Counted from the stretch's first letter, positions 1 through 5,869 are shown. The stretch is DNA of 6,114 nucleotides from PNAI01 sp964575715 (GCA_964575715.1 CAZNSG010000352.1:1-6114); one strand, 5' to 3'. Program-made: numbers and translations. The notes: a model not told the origin generated them from the letters alone.

Positions 1-38
1 GCCGCGCTTCGCTACGCTACGCGCGCCTCAATGCGCGC
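1..38. repeat. GC-rich palindromic patch with CTWCG pentamers
   Basis: Three near-identical pentamers, CTTCG then CTACG twice, lie at 7-21. They run into GCGCGC (21-26) and its inverted copy GCGCGC (33-38), separated by a six-base loop. This resembles the repetitive extragenic palindromes seen between genes in many proteobacteria, but only one copy is visible in the window, so family membership is a guess. It could equally be the tail of a gene that ends left of the window. Confidence 0.25.
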
Positions 39-57
39 GCCAGCACAACAATAAACC

Positions 58-80
58 AGGGCTTCACAGCCCTTTTCTCT
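58..80 (+). terminator. Intrinsic terminator, rightward
   Basis: AGGGCT (58-63) and AGCCCT (68-73) form a six-base-pair stem closed by a four-base loop. A T-rich run follows at once (TTTT at 73-76, then CTCTT). The T-run is on the right, so it would stop rightward transcription. No rightward gene precedes it here, so it most likely ends a gene lying left of the window. Confidence 0.6.
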
Positions 81-174
81 TAACCTGACTGGTACACAAT
101 CACACCGCCCTCAGGCACATTTTTGCTCCGCCGTTGACACATGCACATCCCGCCCGATCTTGGCCAAATAAAAC

Positions 175-196
175 GCCAAATCACTTAAGATTTGGC
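175..196 (-). terminator. Probable terminator of the sugar phosphotransferase gene
   Basis: GCCAAATC (175-182) and GATTTGGC (189-196) form a perfect eight-base-pair stem with a six-base loop. Read on the minus strand, the stem is followed by GTTTTATTTGG, a T-rich though interrupted tail. It lies about 95 bases past the stop codon of the leftward gene at 292-1851, a reasonable place for its terminator. The A/T-heavy stem and imperfect tail keep confidence moderate. Confidence 0.5.
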
Positions 197-291
197 TTGA
201 AGCGGAATGATCGGGGAAGAAGTAGCGATTGAGAAAAATGAGGCGTTTCATGAAGTGGGGCGCCTCAGGAGACGCCGGCTGGACTTATAAG

Positions 292-1851
292 TTATTCGAC
301 GCTCGCCAATCGGGCGCCGCGATCCGTGCCGGAACGGGCGTATTGCTGAATGCCAGGAGCGCTGGCCACGATACGGCTCGGCAATTTGTCGGCACCGCTG
401 GTAGGGGTAGTATGAGTTGCGGCCAATGCGCTCGTGGATCGCACATCACGGCCTCGCATCAAATGCCTTAGCGTCAAGACTACAATGCGCAAATCGAACC
501 AAAACGAGGCAGTGCGCACATATTGATCGTCCAATGCTCCCTTTTCCTTCGGCGTTAAGAGCTTTCCGCCATTGACCTGAGCCCATCCGGTTATGCCGGG
601 CCGAACAATAAGTCGCACAGCCGATTTTTCTGGCTGGTCTTCCGGCAATAGGGGGCGCGGCCCAATCAAGGACATGTCGCCAACAAGCACGTTTAATAAT
701 TGTGGCAGTTCATCAAGTCGCGTTCGGCGCAGGAAAGCACCGATCCATGATGTCCGCTCCGACTCTGGCACCGGGTGACTACGTCCATCGAACGGGGGTC
801 GCAGGGTTCGAATCTTGTAGATCAAAAATGTGCGGCCGCCTTGACCAATGCGCTGCTGCCAAAACAGCACTGGGAACCCTACATCCACTAACGCCAGCGC
901 AGCGACAAATATCAATAACGGAAGACAGAGGACGACCATCACCAGCGCTGCAGTCAAATCAATGAGACGTTTGAACCGAAAGTAAGCTGGCAATACAAAG
1001 CTTGGTGCGATGCTTTGCTTGACAAGGTGCGCATTCTCGGGCGGGGAGGCCGCCAAATCATTTAGCCCTATCAACTGAGGCACAAAATCCAATCGGATTT
1101 TGCGCTTTTCACTGACGCGTCTGATTTCATCGAGCGCGCCGTCAGACAAAAGGTCATCATCACCGCCAACAATGATCCGGGTAGTATGAATGCCATGCAC
1201 GGCAAATTCATCCACGACTGGCTGAAGGTCCTGTGGTGAGCCCATGACTCGAACGCCAGCAATGGTACGACCGAGCATTTGTGGGTTTATATCGAGCACG
1301 CCGATAACGTGTTGTTGGCCGGGAAAATAGGTTGCGAGCATTTTGATATACAGTGACGATAGCCGCGTTGCTCCGATCATAATGATATGTTCGCTCACAT
1401 TTCGTGCTCGGCCATTCATGAAGCGGGCTTCGTTGTGAAACAAACGGACGAGCGTTCTGGCGCCGACAAGGCCAGCTGTCAGGATCAGTGCGTGAATGAG
1501 TGGTGTTGGCCGCGGAATGCCTTCCAGGCGCGTAAAAGTGAAAAGTACGATGACGATCATGAATTCAGCGAACAGCACGGCTTTTACGATGTCGATGGCA
1601 TCGTGCACCGAGAAATACCGCGCCATCTGATCGCGCAGGCGGAAGGCTAAAAATGCAACGATTGAAAATGCCGCGGCCAAAAGACAATAGATAACGGCCG
1701 TCAACATCCCTTCGTAGGACAAGATAGGTGCCTCACGAAATAACAACGCCAGTAATGGAGCGGCAAAGGCCCAGCCTGCGTCGAAAAGTGAGACGCGAAT
1801 ATTCAGCGACGCACGTGATGATGGTGATCGTGAATGCATTAGAAGCGACAT
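292..1851 (-). CDS. Undecaprenyl-phosphate sugar phosphotransferase (WbaP/WcaJ type)
   Basis: This 519-residue inner-membrane enzyme of the polyprenyl glycosylphosphotransferase family would transfer a hexose-1-phosphate from a nucleotide sugar to undecaprenyl phosphate, the first step of exopolysaccharide repeat-unit assembly. Four hydrophobic segments are visible at about 21-38, 47-70, 86-106 and 117-134. A Rossmann-like CoA-binding-type domain follows (about 153-265); its glycine motif is degenerate, GATRLSS. Then comes the catalytic bacterial sugar transferase domain (about 293-468). It opens with FKRLIDL and a fifth, probably re-entrant, hydrophobic segment, and contains YKIRTL (K346, R348), the Asp-Glu pair D380-E381 in RLDELPQLLNVL, GDMSLIGPRP (391-400) and RPGITGWAQVNG. 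All key residues of the family are present and the length is normal for the large WbaP-like form. About 50 Ser/Thr/Ala-rich residues trail the catalytic domain. The first ATG is used; a second ATG four codons in is possible, and neither has a strong Shine-Dalgarno. The sugar (glucose, galactose or other) cannot be told from sequence. It is transcribed away from the export genes. Confidence 0.93.
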   Translation of the reverse strand: MSLLMHSRSPSSRASLNIRVSLFDAGWAFAAPLLALLFREAPILSYEGMLTAVIYCLLAAAFSIVAFLAFRLRDQMARYFSVHDAIDIVKAVLFAEFMIVIVLFTFTRLEGIPRPTPLIHALILTAGLVGARTLVRLFHNEARFMNGRARNVSEHIIMIGATRLSSLYIKMLATYFPGQQHVIGVLDINPQMLGRTIAGVRVMGSPQDLQPVVDEFAVHGIHTTRIIVGGDDDLLSDGALDEIRRVSEKRKIRLDFVPQLIGLNDLAASPPENAHLVKQSIAPSFVLPAYFRFKRLIDLTAALVMVVLCLPLLIFVAALALVDVGFPVLFWQQRIGQGGRTFLIYKIRTLRPPFDGRSHPVPESERTSWIGAFLRRTRLDELPQLLNVLVGDMSLIGPRPLLPEDQPEKSAVRLIVRPGITGWAQVNGGKLLTPKEKGALDDQYVRTASFWFDLRIVVLTLRHLMRGRDVRSTSALAATHTTPTSGADKLPSRIVASAPGIQQYARSGTDRGARLASVE

Positions 1852-1991
1852 GAATTTTGCTCATCACCAGCCGACGAAAATGCCATCGCGGTTTTTATAT
1901 TTGAACTGCGATAGACGGTTTATTGAATTAGGAAATATATCATTAGTATAGATGACTTAGCGAGCAGTCAGGGGAAAGTTGCTGTGGATAG

Positions 1992-2139
1992 TTAAAGGCA
2001 CCTCGAATAATTGGCACCATCCATCTGGCACCACAAATTTTCCAACGACCGTTTCTGTTTTGTCACGTTACGATTCACAGGCGTTCACCAAAAAATGCCG
2101 GCGATAAGCTGCAAAAACAATTTTTCGAGGTGCTCTTAA
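1992..2139. repeat. Imperfect 21-bp inverted repeats bounding 148 bases
   Basis: The left arm (1992-2012) and right arm (2119-2139) are inverted copies matching at 18 of 21 positions. The core is GCACCTCGAATAATT (1998-2012) against AATTTTTCGAGGTGC (2119-2133), with one mismatch. Both outer ends read TTAA. No open frame lies between the arms. This could be a small non-autonomous element (MITE-like), a paired regulator-binding region, or a structured transcript. Only one copy is visible, so the nature is open. Confidence 0.45.
1997..2032. repeat. Three GGCACC direct repeats
   Basis: GGCACC occurs at 1997-2002, 2013-2018 and 2027-2032. The last two extend to TGGCACCA (2012-2019 and 2026-2033), exactly 14 bases apart. 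Spaced hexamers near divergent promoters often bind regulators, but no regulator is identified and the first copy overlaps the left arm of the inverted repeat. Confidence 0.3.
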
Positions 2140-2578
2140 GACGATCTCCTGGGGTCCAACAACAGGTAAGCTGAACGTCAGCCATTAAGGTGGCCATATT
2201 TGGTTTGGCTCAGACCAGGCGGAAAACCGAGAGGGATCAAGGAGCAGGAGAGAACTTAAATGGCAAAAGTTCAAAGTTAACGCGTCTCGCCACAATTAGT
2301 TGCATGCTCGGAAAATCTTTAATGCTGTTGCTGACGGACCATCAGAGATGGGCGCAGAGGTTGAACAGAAATTTCCTCAATCGTTAATTGCCCAATGCCC
2401 GTATGGGTTTACCAGTCTTCGGCGCACAGAGCGAAGGCTTGCGGCATTGCGCGTACGGCTAGATCCAAACCGACAACTCTGCGCGCGACTCGTCTGAAGT
2501 GCAGTGCAGGCCATCGCTAATCAGGTATCGCATAAGGCGGTTCCTGCCTGATTGCACAATTGCGCGGCTGCCTAATTC

Positions 2579-2607
2579 TTGACGACTATTAAGCAAATAA
2601 GTTTATT
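2579..2607 (+). promoter_or_regulatory. Sigma-70-like promoter of the export gene
   Basis: TTGACG (2579-2584, five of six matches to the -35 consensus) is followed after 17 bases by TTTATT (2602-2607, four of six matches to the -10). Transcription would begin near 2614, leaving a leader of about 60 bases before the ATG at 2675. If this is the promoter, the TTG at 2579 that opens the longest frame is part of the -35 box and not a start codon. Confidence 0.4.
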
Positions 2608-2674
2608 ACGAGACGAAAAATCCGGCCGGCCCGGAAGACATAGGTATCGTGATGTGGTTGATGGTGCTGCAATT

Positions 2675-3271
2675 ATGAGTTCCCGTTTGGCAAAATCGAT
2701 CATTTGTGGCTTTGCGCTCGCCATCGCCCTTCAGGTTTCTGGCTGCAGCGGTGGGGCGAACCTTGGGCCTGTGAGCGCCGAAGAACAGCAAACCTATGTC
2801 GCAGCCGCGACCGCGGCGCCACGACTTCAGGCGGGGGAAAAAATCCGGGTAACGGTATACGGCGAAGATAAACTCAGCGGTGATTATGAAATTGACCCCA
2901 GCGGTCTTGTTTCCTTGCCTTTGGCGGGGACAGTCAAAGCCGCAGGACTGACCCAACCTGAACTTGAGGCTGAACTTGCAAGGAAATTTCGCACCGAATA
3001 TCTGAAAAATCCGAAAGTGACCGTCAGCATTGCCAGTTTTCGACCATTTTACATTTTGGGCGAAGTCGAAAAGCCAGGCGAATATCCCTACAAAAGCGGC
3101 CTCAATGTGCTGAGCGCCACAGCATTGGCCGGAGGGCCGACATATCGGGCAAGTCGATCAACTGTTCTCATCCAGCGCGTCGGTGAAAGCAGCATGCGGG
3201 AATATCCGATGTCGTCAAATGTTCCGATATTACCTGGAGATCTTGTTCGGGTTCCTGAGCGATATTTTTAA
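2675..3271 (+). CDS. Outer-membrane polysaccharide export lipoprotein (OPX, Wza/GumB-like)
   Basis: This 198-residue lipoprotein would form the periplasmic part of the channel carrying exopolysaccharide across the outer membrane. A lipoprotein signal peptide leads to the lipobox VSGC, with the lipidated cysteine at residue 24. The polysaccharide export domain spans about 50-120, from LQAGEKIRVTVYGED through IDPSGLVSLPLAGTV to NPKVTVSI. A SLBB domain spans about 123-195, with FYILGEVEKPGEYPY, ALAGGPTYRA and LPGDLVRVPERYF. The protein stops right after this, whereas E. coli Wza is about twice as long and ends in an outer-membrane helix; that helix is absent here. The frame is open back to a TTG at 2579, giving 230 residues. 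I chose the ATG at 2675 because it puts the signal peptide at the N-terminus and leaves room for the promoter; there is no strong Shine-Dalgarno. It is the first gene of the rightward group with the beta-barrel and small secreted protein. Family assignment is firm; the start is fairly sure. Confidence 0.93.
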   Translation: MSSRLAKSIICGFALAIALQVSGCSGGANLGPVSAEEQQTYVAAATAAPRLQAGEKIRVTVYGEDKLSGDYEIDPSGLVSLPLAGTVKAAGLTQPELEAELARKFRTEYLKNPKVTVSIASFRPFYILGEVEKPGEYPYKSGLNVLSATALAGGPTYRASRSTVLIQRVGESSMREYPMSSNVPILPGDLVRVPERYF

Positions 3272-3323
3272 AACCTAAAATTCCGACTCTGTGTCAACAG
3301 AAATATCGAAATTACATCGCCGT

Positions 3324-3352
3324 TTGAACAGGGCAGTTATGTAGCAAATAGT
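3324..3352 (+). promoter_or_regulatory. Possible weak promoter before the beta-barrel gene
   Basis: TTGAAC (3324-3329) is followed after 17 bases by AATAGT (3347-3352), four of six matches to the -10. It lies in the 290-base gap after the export gene and could give the downstream genes their own transcript, which would then have to read through the hairpin at 3501-3524. Agreement with consensus is only moderate. Confidence 0.2.
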
Positions 3353-3441
3353 CGATCTAATTGTTAATAACACATGAAAATCCTGATGAATTTACCAAAA
3401 GGTAATATTCTTCCGGTGCGCGGTCAAGTAAAAGGCCTATT

Positions 3442-3501
3442 ATGATCATTAAGAAAAAGAATCGACCCAAGGCTGCGAATCAAACGATCTCTCTGAGATA
3501 A
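3442..3501 (+). CDS. Possible 19-codon micro-ORF / leader peptide
   Basis: ATG at 3442 opens a 19-codon frame, MIIKKKNRPKAANQTISLR, ending with TAA at 3499-3501. AAAGG (3431-3435) sits six bases upstream as a plausible ribosome binding site. The stop codon touches the base of the hairpin at 3501-3524, an arrangement like a translated leader before an attenuator. The ATG also overlaps the TGA of a 23-codon frame starting at 3374 that has no ribosome binding site. The peptide is very basic and matches nothing I know. It may be chance. Confidence 0.2.
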   Translation: MIIKKKNRPKAANQTISLR

Positions 3502-3524
3502 AAAGCCTTGATGAACGGGCTTTT
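3501..3524 (+). terminator. Terminator- or attenuator-like hairpin before the beta-barrel gene
   Basis: AAAAGCC (3501-3507) and GGCTTTT (3518-3524) form a perfect seven-base-pair stem with a ten-base loop; the right arm itself supplies the T-run. This is the shape of a weak intrinsic terminator pointing right. It lies about 230 bases past the export gene stop and about 40 before the chosen barrel start. It could end the export transcript, or partly lower expression of the barrel gene. The loop contains the TTG (3508) and ATG (3511) that would open the longest frame of the barrel gene. Confidence 0.4.
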
Positions 3525-3553
3525 CGCAATAGACGGGGCGCAGATCGATGCGT

Positions 3554-3557
3554 GGAG
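3554..3557 (+). promoter_or_regulatory. Ribosome binding site favouring ATG 3562
   Basis: GGAG ends four bases before the ATG at 3562, slightly close but usable. No comparable site precedes TTG 3508 or ATG 3511, where only a distant GAG is seen. Together with the signal peptide position this supports the shorter protein. Confidence 0.4.
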
Positions 3558-3561
3558 CTCA

Positions 3562-4905
3562 ATGTTTTGGAAGGTAAAAAAACAGGCCAGGTGTATTAGA
3601 TTGAGTATCGCCGTAGCTGCGCCATTCATCGGTGGCTTTGCTGATTGTGCTTATGCCAAAGAATTGCCGGATGATTCCTTTGCTTCATTGTCTCCGGGCA
3701 CTAGCAAAGAAAAACCCAACCGCGATTATAACGGGCTCCCGGTGGGAGGGTGGATGTTCTATCCTGGCCTAACAGCTGGTGTCGTATTTGATGACAACAT
3801 TTTCCAGACCTCTACCAATCGGATAGCGCGTTTCGGCACACGGATTGTTCCAACCGTTCGTGCGGTCCGTGATGAGGGAATTCATCAATTAACGGTCTAT
3901 GGCACCGCCGATGCCAAGTTATACGCGGGTGCGAGTGCGGCCGATACGGTCACGGCGCGGGCGGGATTTGCCCACAAATATGAAGCAATGAGAGATCTCG
4001 TTTTTCGTTTTCAAGGCGATTACACGCGCCAAACAGATCCATTTAACGCCGCGGGGGGTGGCAGTTATAACGCGGCAACGAACAATCCATTTGCCACATC
4101 CCCGATCGTAAATCCCTTTCCTTACAACCAATTTCTCGGTTCGGCTTCTGTGGTAAAAATGTTCAACGAGAGCTTTGTGTCTTTGCGCGGCTCGATCTCG
4201 CATATCGCCTACGACAATTCGACTGGGCTGGCCGGGAGCACTTCCACAGTTCCTCCTAACGGTTCGATTTATGCTGTGACGGGGCGCGCGGGTTACTGGG
4301 TGAGCCCACTTTTCTACGCTTATGTGGAACCAACGTTGGATTGGCGGCGTTATACGGTTACGACGAGCAATTCAAATGGATATCGGGTGGTTGGCGGGCT
4401 TGCCACAGATCGATTGGGTCTATACCGCGGTGAAATATTCGCTGGCTATCAGGCTCAGCGGAGCGACCAGGCCGTAGTGCTGGGAAGTGCCAGCACGTCC
4501 GTCAGCGGAACCGTATTTGGTGGCCGGCTGATCTACGAGCCGACCCGTTTCTTGACGATTCGTGCTTCGCTCGACGAAACCCTCGGTGTCTCGCAGGTTA
4601 CCGATGCGTCAGCCCCCCCAGGGACGTCGACTCGGATGACAACGGCGATGCTGCAGGCAGACTACGCCATGTCGCGGGTTTGGACGGTGGGCGGCCGAAT
4701 CGGCTATATTAATACCTCATTTGTCACAGGTCTTACTGATCCAAGGCACGATAATAGCTGGCTTGCGGGAATTAAGTATAGCTATACATTCAGTCCGAAT
4801 TTAGGGTTGACGTTAGATTATCAGTATATCAATCTTGATTCGAGCATCCCGTTGGTGGGGTTCTCGCGCAACGTGGTCACGTTGAGTGGTACGTACAAGT
4901 ACTAA
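3562..4905 (+). CDS. Outer-membrane beta-barrel protein (BBP2 family), putative export pore
   Basis: From ATG 3562 this is a 447-residue outer-membrane protein. It begins with a classical signal peptide: a Lys/Arg-rich start, a hydrophobic core around LSIAVAAPFIGGFA, and probable cleavage after AYA at residue 32. After a short linker the pattern WMFYPGLTAGVVFDDNIFQT (64-83) marks the opening strands of the putative beta-barrel porin 2 family. The rest alternates aromatic and polar residues in repeated strand-turn-strand blocks with Gly/Asn/Ser-rich loops (for example 163-180 and 341-357). It ends in LSGTYKY, whose terminal aromatic residue fits BAM-dependent outer-membrane insertion. Lying between an OPX lipoprotein without a membrane helix and a small secreted protein, it is a good candidate for the outer-membrane pore of polysaccharide export; this is inference from context. 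The frame is open back to TTG 3508 (465 residues), but that start puts 18 non-signal residues first and falls in a hairpin loop. Confidence 0.85.
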   Translation: MFWKVKKQARCIRLSIAVAAPFIGGFADCAYAKELPDDSFASLSPGTSKEKPNRDYNGLPVGGWMFYPGLTAGVVFDDNIFQTSTNRIARFGTRIVPTVRAVRDEGIHQLTVYGTADAKLYAGASAADTVTARAGFAHKYEAMRDLVFRFQGDYTRQTDPFNAAGGGSYNAATNNPFATSPIVNPFPYNQFLGSASVVKMFNESFVSLRGSISHIAYDNSTGLAGSTSTVPPNGSIYAVTGRAGYWVSPLFYAYVEPTLDWRRYTVTTSNSNGYRVVGGLATDRLGLYRGEIFAGYQAQRSDQAVVLGSASTSVSGTVFGGRLIYEPTRFLTIRASLDETLGVSQVTDASAPPGTSTRMTTAMLQADYAMSRVWTVGGRIGYINTSFVTGLTDPRHDNSWLAGIKYSYTFSPNLGLTLDYQYINLDSSIPLVGFSRNVVTLSGTYKY

Positions 4906-4960
4906 GGTTGTTGGCGTTGTGAAAACGCAGGAATATGAAAACGTAAAAAGATGAGATTGA

Positions 4961-4965
4961 AGGAG
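4961..4965 (+). promoter_or_regulatory. Strong ribosome binding site fixing the start at 4972
   Basis: AGGAG lies six bases before the ATG at 4972, ideal spacing. The upstream ATG at 4951 in the same frame has no such site and would add seven polar residues before the signal peptide, so 4972 is preferred. Confidence 0.75.
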
Positions 4966-4971
4966 ACCAAC

Positions 4972-5292
4972 ATGCGCAAATATTTATTGTTATCCAGTAC
5001 CGCGATATGCGTTTTGGGAATTCCCTCGCTTGCGGCTGCGGCTTTCTCATCGGCTGATGGTTCGGCGACTATCGCGAATTCGCGACATGAGATTGGGGTT
5101 CGCCTCGCTCAGGCAAATACTAAAGATAATAAAAATACGCAGCCTAGAGTAAATCCGAGCAATTCCCCCTGCGCTCAAGCGCTGAGAGCGGGTCAGCCCA
5201 TTAGCCCAAGCCGCAATCCAAATAACGGCTTCGGCAACTGCGGTCCTGATGGCGTTCCTGGAAATTCTCGAATTGACGACACTAATCGTTAA
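4972..5292 (+). CDS. Small secreted protein of unknown function, EPS-linked
   Basis: This 106-residue protein begins with a clear Sec signal peptide: MRK, then a hydrophobic core through CVLGIPSL, with likely cleavage in the Ala run at about 21-24. The mature part, about 80 residues, is hydrophilic and low in complexity, rich in Asn, Pro, Ser and Gly. It has two cysteines (C67 and C90) that could form a disulphide across AQALRAGQPISPSRNPNNG, and ends NCGPDGVPGNSRIDDTNR. I recognise no named domain; the NNGFGNC and DGVPGNS pattern resembles short secreted Asn/Gly-rich hypothetical proteins of alphaproteobacteria, but that is memory, not a search. It has no lipobox and no membrane anchor after cleavage, so it should be periplasmic or released. 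It starts 66 bases after the barrel stop with no terminator between, so the two are probably co-transcribed, suggesting a role at the outer membrane or in the matrix. That it is a real gene is well supported by its ribosome binding site and signal peptide; its function is unknown. Confidence 0.75.
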   Translation: MRKYLLLSSTAICVLGIPSLAAAAFSSADGSATIANSRHEIGVRLAQANTKDNKNTQPRVNPSNSPCAQALRAGQPISPSRNPNNGFGNCGPDGVPGNSRIDDTNR

Positions 5293-5318
5293 TCCGCGTT
5301 CTCCGCACGACCGAGTCT

Positions 5319-5347
5319 GCGGCGGCAAAGCGAATATTTGCCGCCGC
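5319..5347 (+). terminator. GC-rich hairpin after the last operon gene
   Basis: GCGGCGGCAAA (5319-5329) and TTTGCCGCCGC (5337-5347) form a perfect 11-bp stem with a seven-base loop, beginning 26 bases after the stop of the small secreted protein gene. It is very stable, but no T-run follows (GTCGTTGAC). It may end or protect the 3' end of the operon transcript, or act with Rho; it is not a textbook intrinsic terminator. Confidence 0.55.
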
Positions 5348-5849
5348 GTCGTTGACAATGGTGCGTATGGATTGACGGTTAACAGGCAACGCTGAATTCG
5401 ACAGCGCAATCGGCGCATGATGCTGTTTCAAGTTTGATCCTCAAAGCGCACCTGTATTGCCGACAATTGCAAGTGGACAACTCTCTGAAAGCGCAATCGC
5501 GCTGGAGAGGAGGGCGTAGCATGCCACGACCAGCCGCAAATAATCTTTGAGTGCGATAGCGCGGTTTTCGGCGTTGCGCCAATTGTACACAGAAGCTTCA
5601 GACCGAGTGGGCATCGGCCGTGTCACCGAGCGGCCGATTGTTATGATTAATCAGCCTTTTTGTCGAATGTTGCCGTGCGATGGTGACGTTGCGTTTTGCC
5701 ATGGGTCGTTGCATAGAATAACAAAATTGTACGTTTGCTCACGGAGATTGTGGGCGCGCGCGATATAAATACACGGGCCTTGGCGAACCTGCGTCGTGAA
5801 AGTGCAAATGTGTTCGCTAGGGGAGCGGTCAGCTGGGTCGTGTGAACGA

Positions 5850-5869
5850 GTGAAAGTAATGTCTTTCAC
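5850..5869. repeat. Palindrome GTGAAAG-N6-CTTTCAC
   Basis: GTGAAAG (5850-5856) and CTTTCAC (5863-5869) are perfect seven-base inverted copies six bases apart. The size suits an operator for a dimeric regulator or a short hairpin. An extra GTGAAAGT half lies at 5796-5803. No gene starts nearby within the window, so the role is unknown. Confidence 0.35.

Larger units (their letters stand above)
1852..2674. other. Long divergent intergenic region, no convincing gene
   Basis: This stretch of 823 bases separates the leftward phosphotransferase from the rightward export operon and should hold both promoters. The first 130 bases are AT-rich, with several -10-like hexamers in both directions (for example minus-strand TATACT near 1936-1941), but none has a good -35 at correct spacing. 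It also holds a long imperfect inverted repeat (1992-2139), three GGCACC direct repeats (1997-2032), a six-codon minigene behind a good ribosome binding site (2260-2280), a seven-base inverted repeat AATCAGG / CCTGATT (2519-2525 and 2547-2553), and a promoter at 2579-2607. Short open frames at 2190-2387 and 2300-2497 overlap each other in different frames and show no recognisable domain. Confidence 0.6.

Noticed and set aside
134..162. Perfect TTGACA -35 at 134-139
   Set aside because: No acceptable -10 at 16-18 bases, and no rightward gene follows.
229..471. Plus-strand 80-residue frame over the end of the phosphotransferase
   Set aside because: It overlaps the 3' end of the real gene antisense, and the composition is typical of a shadow frame.
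593..1650. Plus-strand open frames (593-778, 702-965, 1387-1650) and the minus-strand frame 1071-1262
   Set aside because: All lie inside the well-supported phosphotransferase gene in other frames; none has a signal, domain or ribosome binding site.
2012..2045. Sigma-54 promoter around TGGCAC
   Set aside because: Neither TGGCAC copy is followed by a TTGC-type -12 element at the required five-base spacing.
2190..2497. Two overlapping plus-strand frames of 65 residues each
   Set aside because: They overlap in different frames, with no recognisable domain; the good ribosome binding site at 2239-2250 serves neither start.
2606..2956. Minus-strand 116-residue frame
   Set aside because: It is antisense to the export lipoprotein gene and its promoter, and resembles no family.
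3288..3301. Small TCTGT / ACAGA hairpin after the export gene
   Set aside because: The stem is only five base pairs with no T-run; too weak to call a terminator.
4914..4943. GCGTT / AACGC mini-hairpin and repeated TGAAAACG between barrel and small gene
   Set aside because: Too short to support a regulatory call; consistent with chance in a 66-base gap.
5047..5418. Minus-strand 123-residue frame
   Set aside because: It covers most of the small secreted protein gene antisense and crosses the 11-bp hairpin; its Arg/Ser-rich composition looks like a shadow.
5441..5626. Minus-strand 61-residue frame with a hydrophobic stretch (LVVACYALLSSAIAL)
   Set aside because: It looks slightly protein-like, but there is no ribosome binding site at its GTG or ATG, it overlaps another frame on each strand, and no domain is recognised.
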